The translations under genes and the position numbers were made by a program. Shown here in pieces: positions 33,291 through 43,242 of a stretch of DNA of 64,000 nt; position 1 is the first letter of the stretch; every line of letters begins with the position of its first letter. Source of the DNA: Deltaproteobacteria bacterium (lineage in GTDB: Bacteria; Desulfobacterota; Desulfobacteria; Desulfobacterales; B30-G6); the NCBI GenBank assembly GCA_022340465.1, contig JAJDNW010000030.1:1-64000 (forward strand), written 5' to 3'. Below the pieces are notes generated by a model, which ran no database searches, was not told the DNA's origin, and saw nothing but the letters and a program-made list of their open reading frames with translations.

Positions 33291-34493
33291 TCATGCCCTT
33301 TTTTGTTTGGCTTTTTTTCTGCGACGGCATTCTCTGGTGATAATTTCGAGCTCCTTGCTCATCTGGCCCGCGATGGCTGTATTCTCCTCCGCCCTTCTGA
33401 CCAGGTAGGGCAGGGTTGCGGCCACCGGGCCGAACGGGAGGTATTTGCTGACATTGTAGCCGGCATCGGCCAGGTTGTAGCTGATATGGTCGCTCATGCC
33501 GTAGAGCTGAGAGAAATAGATGTGCGGGTGATCGTTGGGGATGCGATGGTCGGCCATGTACTGGGTCAGCAGCGTGCAGCTGTGTTCATTGTGCGTGCCC
33601 ACGCATATCTCCACGACGTCGATGTTTTCGACAAATATCTGCAGGGCCTGATTGTACTCCGCATCCGTTTCGGCTTTTGTCGCGTTTACCGGAGACGGAT
33701 ACCCGAGCGCATTTGCTCTTTCGCGTTCCTTCTCCAGATAGGCGCCACGCACGATTTTGATGCCCAGCCGATAGGACCCGGATCTGGCGGCTGAGATCAA
33801 TCGCTTAAAGTAGTCGATCCGATCCCAGCGATAGAGTTGCAACGTTGTGAATACAATGGCGTTTTCCTGATTATATCTGGCCATCATTTTTTCGGCAAGA
33901 TCGTCTACGGCTTTCTGAATCCAACTCTCCTCCGCGTCGATATAGATGGGTTTGCCAGAGCTGGAAGCGGCTTTGCAGATTTCATCGAGCCGGTTTTCCA
34001 CTTTTTCGAAGGCCTGTTTTTCCTGTTTGGACAGGGGGGTGCGCGCGGTGACCTTTTGAAACAACGCCGGCAAGCCGATGGCGGTCATTTTCATGCAGGT
34101 GCAGGGGATGTCCGGATTCGATTGGGATTTCTCGATTATCTTCAACAGCTGCGATTTGGTGGCCTCGAAACCGGCTTCATCTTCCCCCCCTTCTACGCTG
34201 TAATCCAGGATGGAGCCGATGTGGGCGGCGCCCAACTTTTTGATCACCTTTGCGTATTCCGTTTCTTTTTCGCCGCCGCAGAACTGTTTGAAAACGGTTG
34301 CCTTGATCAGCGGCTTCACGGGCAGTCCCATGGACAGGGCCAATTTGACCGCCCGTGACAGAAATTTTACCAGGAAGGGACTCTTTGTCAGGCTGAATAT
34401 CACGAAGGATAAAAACAGGTCCCCTTTCGATTTATCTTTAAAGGCGATAGCGGTGTTTTGAAATGACACGGGATTTTTTCTGTTTTTTTTCAC
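33291..34493 (-). CDS. proline dehydrogenase family protein
   Basis: 400 residues with the FAD-dependent proline dehydrogenase TIM barrel: IYIDAEESWIQKAVDDLA, LGIKIVRGAYLEKERERA, VCVGTHNEH-like VEICVGTHNEHS and the C-terminal RRAEENTA motif that binds the substrate carboxylate. It would oxidise proline to pyrroline-5-carboxylate. The N-terminal ~100 residues are PutA-like helices. No P5C dehydrogenase gene is adjacent. Monocistronic. Confidence 0.9.
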   Translation of the reverse strand: MKKNRKNPVSFQNTAIAFKDKSKGDLFLSFVIFSLTKSPFLVKFLSRAVKLALSMGLPVKPLIKATVFKQFCGGEKETEYAKVIKKLGAAHIGSILDYSVEGGEDEAGFEATKSQLLKIIEKSQSNPDIPCTCMKMTAIGLPALFQKVTARTPLSKQEKQAFEKVENRLDEICKAASSSGKPIYIDAEESWIQKAVDDLAEKMMARYNQENAIVFTTLQLYRWDRIDYFKRLISAARSGSYRLGIKIVRGAYLEKERERANALGYPSPVNATKAETDAEYNQALQIFVENIDVVEICVGTHNEHSCTLLTQYMADHRIPNDHPHIYFSQLYGMSDHISYNLADAGYNVSKYLPFGPVAATLPYLVRRAEENTAIAGQMSKELEIITRECRRRKKAKQKRA

Positions 34494-34683
34494 GGTGCCT
34501 CGGTTAACGCTTCTAAGATTTTCCCTAGAAAATTTGTTGAATAGCGGTTGTCATGTTATTCGCCTGCCTTACTGCTTCGGAAAAAGTATTCCTTATCTTG
34601 GACATCGTTTGTATCGGAACATATATACGACAACCGGCATAGTCCATAACGTAAAGCCGCCCCATGGTCAACCGCTGGAGAGG

Positions 34684-34775
34684 GGGCAGCAAGCCCAAGG
34701 GGAATCTTTACCGTTAGGAGTCGGTCTGTTTCGATTGTCGAGGACCCCCTGCAGCAAGCTGCAGGGGGTGCGTCC
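34684..34775 (-). repeat. dispersed palindromic repeat, copy 4, diverged and inverted
   Basis: Reading on the minus strand it matches copies 1 and 3 in two blocks: GCAGCAAGCCCAAGGGGAAT (plus-strand sense, around 34690) and the hairpin ACCCCCTGCAG-CAAG-CTGCAGGGGGT (34744-34769), a perfect 11-base stem. The stretch between is diverged. The hairpin is downstream of wrbA and may act as its terminator. Confidence 0.7.
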
Positions 34776-34805
34776 GCCAGGCGAGACGGTATGCAGTCAA
34801 ATGCC

Positions 34806-35417
34806 CTAAGCGGCCAGCTTGGCCGCAATGGTTGCGACGTGTTTGCCCTGGTAACGGGCGCCGTCCAGGTCGTTTTCGCTGGGCGTGCGTTCACCGGCTG
34901 GGCCGGCCACGGTCGAGGCGCCGTAAGGCGAACCGCCCGTGATTTCATCCACGCGCGTCTGCCCTTCAAACGCATACGGCAGGCCGACGATCACCATTCC
35001 GTGGTGCAGAAGGGTTATATGGGAAGAGAGGATGGTGGATTCCTGGCCGCCGTGCTGGGTGCCGGTGCTGGTGAATACGCTGCCCACCTTGCCGACCAGG
35101 GATCCTTTGGCCCACAACTGAACGGTCGAGTCCAGGAACTGCCGCATTTGGCCGCACATGTTGCCGAAACGGGTAGGGGTGCCGAAAATGACGGCATCCG
35201 CCCCGGCCAATTCCTCCAGGGTAGCCTCCGGTACATCGGCAAAGGCGGCTTGCGCCTCCAGGGCGCCGGTTTTTTCCAACACCTCCCGGGGAAGGGTTTC
35301 CGGCACCCGGCGCAGCAGCACCTCGGCGCCATCCACCTGGGAAGCGCCCTGGGCAACCGCCCGGGCCATTTTGTCGATATGACCATAACTCGAATAGTAG
35401 ATAATCAGAATTTTCAT
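34806..35417 (-). CDS. wrbA: NAD(P)H:quinone oxidoreductase WrbA-like
   Basis: 203 residues from the ATG at 35417, preceded by AAGGAGG; the upstream in-frame ATG at 35465 is not used. Flavodoxin-like fold: [16 protein letters not shown] (FMN phosphate loop), [31 protein letters not shown] and the C-terminal [10 protein letters not shown] are all WrbA signatures. It makes two-electron reductions of quinones, avoiding radicals. It lies 28 bases downstream of the marR gene, in one operon. Confidence 0.93.
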   Translation of the reverse strand: MKILIIYYSSYGHIDKMARAVAQGASQVDGAEVLLRRVPETLPREVLEKTGALEAQAAFADVPEATLEELAGADAVIFGTPTRFGNMCGQMRQFLDSTVQLWAKGSLVGKVGSVFTSTGTQHGGQESTILSSHITLLHHGMVIVGLPYAFEGQTRVDEITGGSPYGASTVAGPAGERTPSENDLDGARYQGKHVATIAAKLAA

Positions 35418-35445
35418 AGGGTATCCTCCTTGTTCACCAATGGGG

Positions 35446-35919
35446 TTATTTATTTTCATTTGCAACCATGCCGGCTGCAGTGCGGCCCAAACAATTCAAG
35501 AGACCGCCGAGCCGATCCAGTTCAAGGGGGTTGAGGACTGCGAATACGCTTTCGGCGATCATGGCATGACGGGGAAACACCCTGCTGATGAGGTCGTTTC
35601 CTTTTTCCGTCAGGCTGACACGCAGGTAGCGCCGGTCATGGGGATCCTTTTTACGTATCACCATGCCCCGTTTCTCCAGATTGTCGATGACCATGGTCAT
35701 GTTTCCGCCTGTTTTGAGAATTTTAGCGCCCAATTCATGCTGGCACATGGGGCCCAAGTGGTACAGCGCTTCCAAGACACCGAACTGACTGGCTGTGAGA
35801 CCGTCGTCTTTCAAGTGCCGGTGCATGGCGGCGGTGACGCTGCCGGTGGCGCGCATCAGCTTGGTGTAGGCGTTCAGTGCGTTGCGCTGGGTTGCCGGTA
35901 TTTTTGTTTTTGCACTCAC
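35446..35919 (-). CDS. MarR family transcriptional regulator
   Basis: 157 residues from the GTG at 35919, chosen because GAGG lies five bases upstream; a GTG at 35925 is inside the ribosome-binding site. Winged [40 protein letters not shown], and [16 protein letters not shown] (wing) identify MarR. It likely senses a phenolic or quinone compound and represses its own operon with wrbA. The operator candidate is at 35932-35953. Confidence 0.92.
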   Translation of the reverse strand: MSAKTKIPATQRNALNAYTKLMRATGSVTAAMHRHLKDDGLTASQFGVLEALYHLGPMCQHELGAKILKTGGNMTMVIDNLEKRGMVIRKKDPHDRRYLRVSLTEKGNDLISRVFPRHAMIAESVFAVLNPLELDRLGGLLNCLGRTAAGMVANENK

Positions 35920-35931
35920 AATCACCTCAAT

Positions 35932-35977
35932 GTTTAACTATTAAATGTTAAACTAATGCACCAAATTCCGATGTCAA
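35932..35977 (-). promoter_or_regulatory. marR-wrbA promoter and candidate MarR operator
   Basis: On the minus strand, TTGACA (-35 position, 35972-35977) is followed 18 bases later by a perfect inverted repeat GTTTAAC-N8-GTTAAAC (35932-35953). The repeat covers the expected -10 and start region, as in autoregulated MarR promoters. Confidence 0.6.
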
Positions 35978-36025
35978 CCATCAATCGGTCGGCATGCCGG
36001 ACGGTGGCGTAAGGCATGCGACCGG

Positions 36026-37723
36026 TTACAGGCTTCCCTTTTTCAAAATGGCCACCAGGAGCCAGATGCCCATGATGGCGGCAGCCAAAAAACCGATGAT
36101 GCCAATCATTGATATGCCGTAAAAAAGGGGGGGGATGTTGGAAATGACGATGAGGGCCGAGCCGATGATCAGGGCGGCAATCACGATGGAGAAGGAGATC
36201 CGGTTGCTGATCTGGTCGTGGGTGGAAAGCATCCGGTCGAGCCCCTCGAGTTCGTGTTTGAAAGACAGCTTCTGCTGTCTGATGAGCCGGGTGACCTCCA
36301 GGAGGTCTCTTGGGAACTCCTGAACGAATTTGTAGGACAGGGAAAACAGTTTGACCAGATCGCTTTCGATCCGTTTGGGTGACAGCCGCTCTAATTTCAC
36401 CCTGGCGATAAAGGGCGTCGCCTGGGCCACCATGTCGAAATCGGGGTCCAGTTTCTCGGCCACACTTTCGACGGTAGCCAGGGCCTTGAGCATGAGAAAT
36501 ATATCGGGATAAATTCTGAGACGGTGCACCGCGGCGAGTTCCAGAAGATTTTGCAGCAGCCTGCCGAGGTTGATCTCCTTGAGCGGTTTGTAGAGGTGCC
36601 GGCCCATGAATTCGGCGACATCCCTTTCGAAAGCTCGCACGTCCGGTTCTTCTTCCCAGGATGTCAACTTCAACACCTGGTGGGCCGCCCTGGTTTCATC
36701 CCGGCGAACGATACTGTCCACCAGTTCGACAAAACTTTCCCTGGTGTTCCTGTCGATGGAGCCGACCATGCCGAAGTCAAGCAGGCAGATGACGTTGCCG
36801 GGCAGCACGAAAATATTGCCGGGATGGGGATCGGCGTGGAAAAACCCGTGGTTGAATATCTGGCTGAGACAAATGTCCGCCCCTCGCCGGGTGATCAACT
36901 TTTTGTCGTAACCGCCGGCTTCGAGCCGTTCCAGGTGCGACACCTTGATACCGTTAACGAATTCGGCGGTCAGCACCCGTTCCGTAGAGATCTCCCCGTA
37001 CACCTTCGGAATGTAAACGTAGGGTTTATCCAGGAACTGCCTGGCGACGCGTTCCATACTGGCGATTTCAATCCCGTAATCCAGCTCTCTCTCGAGCGTT
37101 TTGGCGAATTCTTCTACAACTTTAACCGGGCGGTGAAAGGACAGCCCTTCGATGTGTTTCTCTGCCAGCGTGGCAAGGTGCAGCATGATTTCGAGATCCA
37201 CCTCGATGGTCTTCTTGATTCCCGGGCGCTGGACTTTAACGGCCACCACGTCGCCATCCAGCAGGGCGGCCTTGTGAACCTGGCCTATGGACGCTGACGC
37301 CAGCGGCTTTTCGTCGAAAGAGGCGAATATTTTTTCCAGAGGGCTTCCCAGTTCGGATTCGACGATCCTTTTGGCGGCGTTGAAGGGAAAAGAGGGGACT
37401 TCGTCCTGGAGTTTGGCAAGTTCACTGATGAAATCAGGCGGCACCAGATCGGGCCGCGTGGACAGGATTTGTCCTAGTTTGATATAGGTGGGGCCCAACT
37501 CTTCAAACGCCATTCTGAGGCGTTCCGCCCGTGTCGATTTTTCGATCCGGGCCTTCTTGTTTCTGGAGAACATTTGCAGGCCGATTTCCAGATACTGGTC
37601 GATCTTGAGGGTTTCGACAAGATCCCCGAATCCGTATTTGAACAGAACCCCCAGAATCTGTGAATAACGGTTCAGGTTCCGATAGGTCCGGCCGATGACA
37701 CCTATTTTTCTTATGCTGAGCAT
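36026..37723 (-). CDS. AarF/ABC1/UbiB atypical kinase family protein
   Basis: About 565 residues from the ATG at 37723 (a GTG at 37732 is in frame). Signatures: YIKLGQILSTRPDLVP (KxGQ motif), ASASIGQVHKA, VAVKVQRPG (lysine), and HADPHPGNIFVLP/CLLDFGMVG (metal sites). Two hydrophobic helices at the C-terminus anchor it in the membrane. The family supports ubiquinone or other isoprenoid lipid metabolism by ATPase activity; here menaquinone is more likely. It is 168 bases downstream of a phasin-like gene on the same strand. Confidence 0.92.
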   Translation of the reverse strand: MLSIRKIGVIGRTYRNLNRYSQILGVLFKYGFGDLVETLKIDQYLEIGLQMFSRNKKARIEKSTRAERLRMAFEELGPTYIKLGQILSTRPDLVPPDFISELAKLQDEVPSFPFNAAKRIVESELGSPLEKIFASFDEKPLASASIGQVHKAALLDGDVVAVKVQRPGIKKTIEVDLEIMLHLATLAEKHIEGLSFHRPVKVVEEFAKTLERELDYGIEIASMERVARQFLDKPYVYIPKVYGEISTERVLTAEFVNGIKVSHLERLEAGGYDKKLITRRGADICLSQIFNHGFFHADPHPGNIFVLPGNVICLLDFGMVGSIDRNTRESFVELVDSIVRRDETRAAHQVLKLTSWEEEPDVRAFERDVAEFMGRHLYKPLKEINLGRLLQNLLELAAVHRLRIYPDIFLMLKALATVESVAEKLDPDFDMVAQATPFIARVKLERLSPKRIESDLVKLFSLSYKFVQEFPRDLLEVTRLIRQQKLSFKHELEGLDRMLSTHDQISNRISFSIVIAALIIGSALIVISNIPPLFYGISMIGIIGFLAAAIMGIWLLVAILKKGSL

Positions 37724-37782
37724 AAACCCCACGCTAAGGTAAAGGTTCGAGGCAGTTCAGTTCTCTATAGCCCGACCCGGGC

Positions 37783-37850
37783 AAACCGGAAATTCCAATA
37801 TCGAATGTCTAAATCCCAAACAATTTCAAGTGACCCAATACCAAAAACTT
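37783..37850 (+). repeat. 9-bp-period dispersed repeat
   Basis: The first 31 bases (37783-37813) repeat 24425-24455 with one change. The rest continues in 9-bp words: ATCCCAAAC, AATTTCAAG, TGACCCAAT, ACCAAAAAC. It shares AAATCCCAAAC with the sequence at 55380. Confidence 0.75.
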
Positions 37851-37891
37851 GCGCCGCGTTCCGGTTTCTGTATCCCGATTCAGCCGTTCTG

Positions 37892-38203
37892 TCATTCCGG
37901 CGGCGCGTCCCGGCCGATCAGTTTTTTCAGCTCCCTGATCTCATTTCTGAGGGCCTTGAGATCGTCTCCGGTGACGATGTCCGCCCTTTTCAGAAAATCC
38001 CGCACGCTTTTTTCCACCCGCTCCTCGAGTTTGGTCTGGGTTTCTTCGTAGCGTTTCTGGAGTTCCTCGATGAATTTTCTAGCCTCTTCCCGGGGCATTT
38101 TACCTTTTTCTTCCAACTCTTTGCCCAAGGCCTCGACTTCGTCCCAGGTTTTCAAGGCCAGGCCTACACCGGTGAGCATGCTTTTTTTGAAAAAGTCCAA
38201 CAT
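37892..38203 (-). CDS. phasin-like small helical protein
   Basis: 103 residues from the ATG at 38203, with AAGGAGG upstream; earlier in-frame starts have no site. It begins MLDFFKKSMLTGVGLALKTW (a short amphipathic helix), then is almost entirely charged helix with a coiled-coil pattern (about 25-95) and ends in LKALRNEIRELKKLIG. This matches short phasin/PhaF-like or BMFP-type accessory proteins. It lies upstream of aarF, consistent with a shared lipid or quinone-related role. No polymer synthase gene is in the window. Confidence 0.65.
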   Translation of the reverse strand: MLDFFKKSMLTGVGLALKTWDEVEALGKELEEKGKMPREEARKFIEELQKRYEETQTKLEERVEKSVRDFLKRADIVTGDDLKALRNEIRELKKLIGRDAPPE

Positions 38204-38344
38204 GGCGACCTCCTTAACAATGCGTCTCGCATTTGACCGGGTGAACCCGTTCAGAACTTGAATTTCCCCTGCCTGTCGAAACAAGGCGTATATGCCGCCA
38301 GTTGGACAGGACAGGGGCAATATCGATCATCAGGACAGACACAT

Positions 38345-39499
38345 TTATTTTATCTTACCTATGATCGCGCTGGCGATGGTGTTTTTCTGGATTTCTTTGG
38401 TACCCTCGTAAATTTCCGTGATTTTGGCGTCACGGTAGAAACGTTCCACTTCGTATTCCTTCATGTAGCCGTAGCCGCCCAAAAGCTGTATGGCTTCGTC
38501 GGCCACCTCCACGGCGGTTCGGGCAGCATACATTTTGGCCATTGACGTCAGCTTGGGGTCGATCCTTCCCTGGTCGAAATTCCAGGCGGCTTTGTAGGTG
38601 ATCAGGCGGGCCAGCTCAATTTTAGTCGCCATATCGGCCAGTTTGTGCTGGGTGACCTGGAACTGGGCTATTTTTTTGCCGAACTGTTCGCGCTGCTTGA
38701 CGTAATCGAGGGCGCGGTCGTAGGCTCCCTGGGCGGTTCCCAGGGCCTGGGCGGCTATCTGGATGCGGCTTTCGTCGAAGAAATGCAAAACGTGGTAGAA
38801 GCCCTTGCCTTCTTCGCCGATCAGGTTGCCGGCCGGGACGCGTACGTCCTTGAAAGTGACCTCGGCGGTGGCCATCATGCAGATGCCCATTTTCTCGCCT
38901 ACATCCGCGGTGCTGACCCCCTCGCACTCTGCTTCGACCAGAATGACGCTCAAGCCCCTGTAGGGAGGCTTGGCCTCGGGATCCGTCTGGCAAAGGACGG
39001 AATAAAAACCGGCCAGGCCGCCGTTGGTGATAAAGGTCTTCACGCCGTTGACCACCCACTCGTCGCCCTCTTTTACGGCCGTGGTGTCCATGGCGGTGAT
39101 ATCCGAACCGTGATTGGGCTCAGTGAATGCGCCGGCTGAAAGCATTTTCCCCTCGGCCACCTGGGGCAGAAATTTCTGCTTGAGTTCATCGCTGCCGTAG
39201 TGCAGGACCAGTTCCGAGGCGAAGCTGGAGAGGGCGACCGCACTGCCGATAGTCGAGTCTCCGCGGCACAGTTCCTCGACGACGAGGATATCCTCGAGGC
39301 TGCCGAGCCCCTGCCCGGAATATTCTTCGGGAAAGTGGACGCCGATCAAACCGAGGTCCCCGGCTTTCTGCCATATTTTTTTAGGGAATTCATGTTTCCT
39401 GTCCAATTCCAGAGCCAATTCCTTGTCGAATTCGCCTTTGGTGAAATCTCTGACCGCCTTTTGGATGTCCTTCTGTGTTTTGTCGAGCTCAAATTCCAT
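38345..39499 (-). CDS. acyl-CoA dehydrogenase
   Basis: 384 residues from the ATG at 39499, with AGGAGG upstream. FAD-dependent acyl-CoA dehydrogenase: AFTEPNHGSDITAMDTTA, WVVNGVKTFITNG, QLLGGYGYMKEYEVERFYRD and the catalytic Glu365 in IYEGT. This is the short/medium-chain butyryl-CoA-like arrangement. It oxidises an acyl-CoA to the trans-2-enoyl-CoA and passes electrons to ETF. No ETF gene is adjacent. Monocistronic, divergent from cooC. Confidence 0.93.
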   Translation of the reverse strand: MEFELDKTQKDIQKAVRDFTKGEFDKELALELDRKHEFPKKIWQKAGDLGLIGVHFPEEYSGQGLGSLEDILVVEELCRGDSTIGSAVALSSFASELVLHYGSDELKQKFLPQVAEGKMLSAGAFTEPNHGSDITAMDTTAVKEGDEWVVNGVKTFITNGGLAGFYSVLCQTDPEAKPPYRGLSVILVEAECEGVSTADVGEKMGICMMATAEVTFKDVRVPAGNLIGEEGKGFYHVLHFFDESRIQIAAQALGTAQGAYDRALDYVKQREQFGKKIAQFQVTQHKLADMATKIELARLITYKAAWNFDQGRIDPKLTSMAKMYAARTAVEVADEAIQLLGGYGYMKEYEVERFYRDAKITEIYEGTKEIQKNTIASAIIGKIK

Positions 39500-39767
39500 A
39501 TGGTTACCTCCTGTTGAAACTCGCTTAGATTTTCTTGCCGCTATGCGGCTTTCTGCCACTTTTTACGCAAATAATAAAACTAACATAAGGCCGGAGGCAA
39601 TGCAAGCGGATTGCACCTGCGCGACTTGCGCAAAAGGGACTTGACTGCACCGGGCTACTGCCATAAATTCAAGAACGGTCGTTTTGAGATGGAATCTTTG
39701 AGAAATTTGAAATACTGAAATAAGGTGAAGATCGCGTAACAAAGCCACCTGAAAGGATATGAGTTAC

Positions 39768-40517
39768 ATGGCGTATTCTATTGCACTGGCCGGCAAAGGC
39801 GGAACCGGTAAAACCACGGTTGCCGGAATGTTGATTAAATATCTTGTGGAAAAGGGAAAGGGCCCCGTACTGGCGGTGGATGCCGACAGCAATGCGAACC
39901 TGAACGAGGTTTTGGGGCTCGAAGTGAGCGATACGCTGGGCAATGCAAGGGAGGAGATGAAGAAGGGCATTGTGCCCGGCGGTATGACCAAGGATGTTTT
40001 CATGTCCATGAAACTGGAACAGGCCGTCGTTGAAGAGGAGGGCTACGATCTGGTGGTGATGGGGCAGCCCGAGGGCTCCGGCTGTTATTGCGCAGCCAAT
40101 ACACTGCTGACCGGTTTTCTGGAACGCCTGGTCGGTAACTATCCCTACGTTGTCATGGACAACGAAGCCGGTATGGAACATATCAGCCGGTTGACCACCA
40201 GCAACGTGGACGTTCTGCTGATCGTAGCGGACACGTCCCGCCGGGGGTTGCAAGCCGCCCTCAGAATCGATAAACTCAGCAAGGAGCTGAATATCGGTGT
40301 GGGGAAGAGCTTTCTCGTTATCAATCAGTCCAAAGCGGATCCCCCTGAAGCCGTTCTCGACATCATTAAAAAGGGTGGCCTGTCTCTGGCGGGGACCATA
40401 CCGGAAGATACGACCGTTTACGAATTCGACCTGGAGGGGCGCCCTACGATCGAACTGCCCGAGGAGAACGAGGCCGTGAAAGCGGCTTACAGGATATTCG
40501 ACGACATCCTGGATTGA
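39768..40517 (+). CDS. cooC: CooC-type nickel-insertion ATPase
   Basis: 249 residues from the ATG at 39768 (an ATG at 39759 is too close to AAAGGA). MinD/ParA-type P-loop GKGGTGKTT at the N-terminus, switch region AVDADSNANL and the CxC motif in GSGCYCAAN, which binds nickel in CooC at the dimer interface. It matures the Ni-Fe-S cluster of carbon monoxide dehydrogenase or acetyl-CoA synthase. No CODH gene is in the window; it is followed by an HDAC-like gene after 50 bases. Confidence 0.9.
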   Translation: MAYSIALAGKGGTGKTTVAGMLIKYLVEKGKGPVLAVDADSNANLNEVLGLEVSDTLGNAREEMKKGIVPGGMTKDVFMSMKLEQAVVEEEGYDLVVMGQPEGSGCYCAANTLLTGFLERLVGNYPYVVMDNEAGMEHISRLTTSNVDVLLIVADTSRRGLQAALRIDKLSKELNIGVGKSFLVINQSKADPPEAVLDIIKKGGLSLAGTIPEDTTVYEFDLEGRPTIELPEENEAVKAAYRIFDDILD

Positions 40518-40567
40518 GCGTTCCAATCTTCAAACCTATTGATTGACCACAACCGGCTGGGTGAGAG

Positions 40568-41518
<951 letters not shown>

Positions 41519-41648
41519 ATCCAGCCCGGATAACCCGGAGCAAAAAGTCCTGTGCAAACATGATGGGATTTGAACCGATTTCACTTGCTGCAGGGAATGT
41601 ACCATACGCCGTTCATAGACTAACAACCATATATCATTGGAGGACGAC

Positions 41649-42332
41649 ATGTTTGTCAGCAGGTCAATGACAAGTGAGGTAATAACCATAACGGGCGGCG
41701 ACAGTATTTTCGATGCCCGGGAAAAAATGGCCAGACACGGGATCCGCCACCTGCCGGTTATCGATGAAAATCACACCCTCGTGGGAATCGTCACCGACCG
41801 TGACATCAGGAGTGTTCTCCCGTACAGCCTGTCCAAGGACGCCGATTGCGCCGCGGAGCGGGAGAAGGTCGAAGCGCTCAAAATCCGGGATATCATGACC
41901 GCGGATCCCCTTACCATTTCTCCTGCGGATACCATTCAGGATGCGTTGCTGATGATCCAGCAGAAGCGCGTGGGGGCTTTCCCCGTGGTGGATGAGACCC
42001 GGAAGCTGAAAGGCATCATTTCCGTCCGCGACCTGTTGAGAGCCTTTACCAACGTTCTGGGCATCGGAGAGCCCGGGACCCTGCTGTGCATCCTGGTGGA
42101 GGAGAAGATCGGACAGATGAAAAAGATCGTGGATGCCATCACCGAAGAAAACATTTCATTCGGAAGCATTCTGGTGGCCCGCTACTGGGAGGAAGACAAA
42201 AGGGCTGTTTTTCCCTATCTGCTGACGAACAATGTGGGGCGCGTCAAAAAGAAATTGACGGCAATGGGATTCCAACTGCTGGAGCCAATGGATTGGTACC
42301 TGGATCAGCTGCCCAAGCACCCGCATGAATGA
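41649..42332 (+). CDS. CBS-pair domain protein with C-terminal ACT-like region
   Basis: 227 residues from the ATG at 41649, with GGAGG upstream; a TTG 12 bases earlier overlaps that site. Two CBS motifs (residues about 5-60 and 75-130: GIRHLPVIDENHTLVGIVTDRDIR and the second GAFPVVDETRKLKGIISVRDLL in outline). Residues about 140-220 resemble an ACT domain. CBS pairs bind adenine nucleotides. It overlaps the prmA start by 8 bases, so they are co-translated. Confidence 0.88.
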   Translation: MFVSRSMTSEVITITGGDSIFDAREKMARHGIRHLPVIDENHTLVGIVTDRDIRSVLPYSLSKDADCAAEREKVEALKIRDIMTADPLTISPADTIQDALLMIQQKRVGAFPVVDETRKLKGIISVRDLLRAFTNVLGIGEPGTLLCILVEEKIGQMKKIVDAITEENISFGSILVARYWEEDKRAVFPYLLTNNVGRVKKKLTAMGFQLLEPMDWYLDQLPKHPHE

Positions 42333-43182
42333 TCCGGCAGGCAATCCTTACGGGGATCTTTATATTTATTATCTCGAGGGATGCGTCAGGGCCGGTGATG
42401 CTTTCTTCGGGGATCAATTCATCGGTAACTGGGAAGAGGGCGGGCATGCATTTCTTTTTTTTTCCGCTCCTTCGGAAGCGGTTGTCGACCGGCTGATTGA
42501 CAACGAACCGCAGCTCACCGTACTGGACCGATTTCACATGTCCTATGACGACTGGCACGGAGAGCCTGTCACACCGTTCAGCGTCGGGCGCATAACCGTC
42601 GTCCCGCCCTGGTACGACGTATCTTCCTGCTGCCGGCCGGAATCCCGTACCGGATCCCTCCCGAAATCCGGGCAGGTCCTTCTGGATCCGGGGGTCGTGT
42701 TCGGAACCGGCTCCCACCCCACCACCCGTGACTGCCTCGAGGCGCTCGACATGGTCAGTCGGCTGAAGGTGCCGGAAACCGTTCTCGACATAGGTACGGG
42801 AACCGGCGTGCTTGCCCTGGCGGCAGTCCGCCTGGGAAGCAAAAAAGTGCTTGCCGTGGATCTGAACCGGCTGGCTGCCCGCACCACTAGACGCAACGTC
42901 GTGTTGAACGGTATGGATAAACAGGTGTTGGTGGTGCAAGGGGATGCCGAAAATTTTATGGACTTTACGCGTGATCTTGTGATATCGAATATTCATTACG
43001 ATGTCATGAAGCGCCTGATCAGAAATCCGGGGTTCCTGTCGGGCGAGTTTTTCATTCTATCCGGTCTTCTGCGCAGCCAGGCGGAAAAAATTGAACGGAG
43101 CTTGGGAAGCCTGCCTGTAGCAATTATCAAGAAATGGGACACCGGCGGAATATGGCACACCTATCTCGGCCGCATCCAATGA
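42325..43182 (+). CDS. prmA: 50S ribosomal protein L11 methyltransferase-like protein
   Basis: 285 residues. PrmA features: an N-terminal substrate-binding domain, then DPGVVFGTGSHPTTRDCLEAL and the SAM-binding LDIGTGTGVLALAAVRLGS. The catalytic-site motif is ISNIHYDVM in place of the more usual VANILxxxL, so the target may differ from L11. It overlaps the CBS gene. The length fits the family. Confidence 0.85.
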   Translation: MNDPAGNPYGDLYIYYLEGCVRAGDAFFGDQFIGNWEEGGHAFLFFSAPSEAVVDRLIDNEPQLTVLDRFHMSYDDWHGEPVTPFSVGRITVVPPWYDVSSCCRPESRTGSLPKSGQVLLDPGVVFGTGSHPTTRDCLEALDMVSRLKVPETVLDIGTGTGVLALAAVRLGSKKVLAVDLNRLAARTTRRNVVLNGMDKQVLVVQGDAENFMDFTRDLVISNIHYDVMKRLIRNPGFLSGEFFILSGLLRSQAEKIERSLGSLPVAIIKKWDTGGIWHTYLGRIQ

Positions 43183-43242
43183 CAGGATGACGTATCACCT
43201 TGTAAGCCGTTCAACGCGTTCAGGAACACCGAAAGGGAACTA

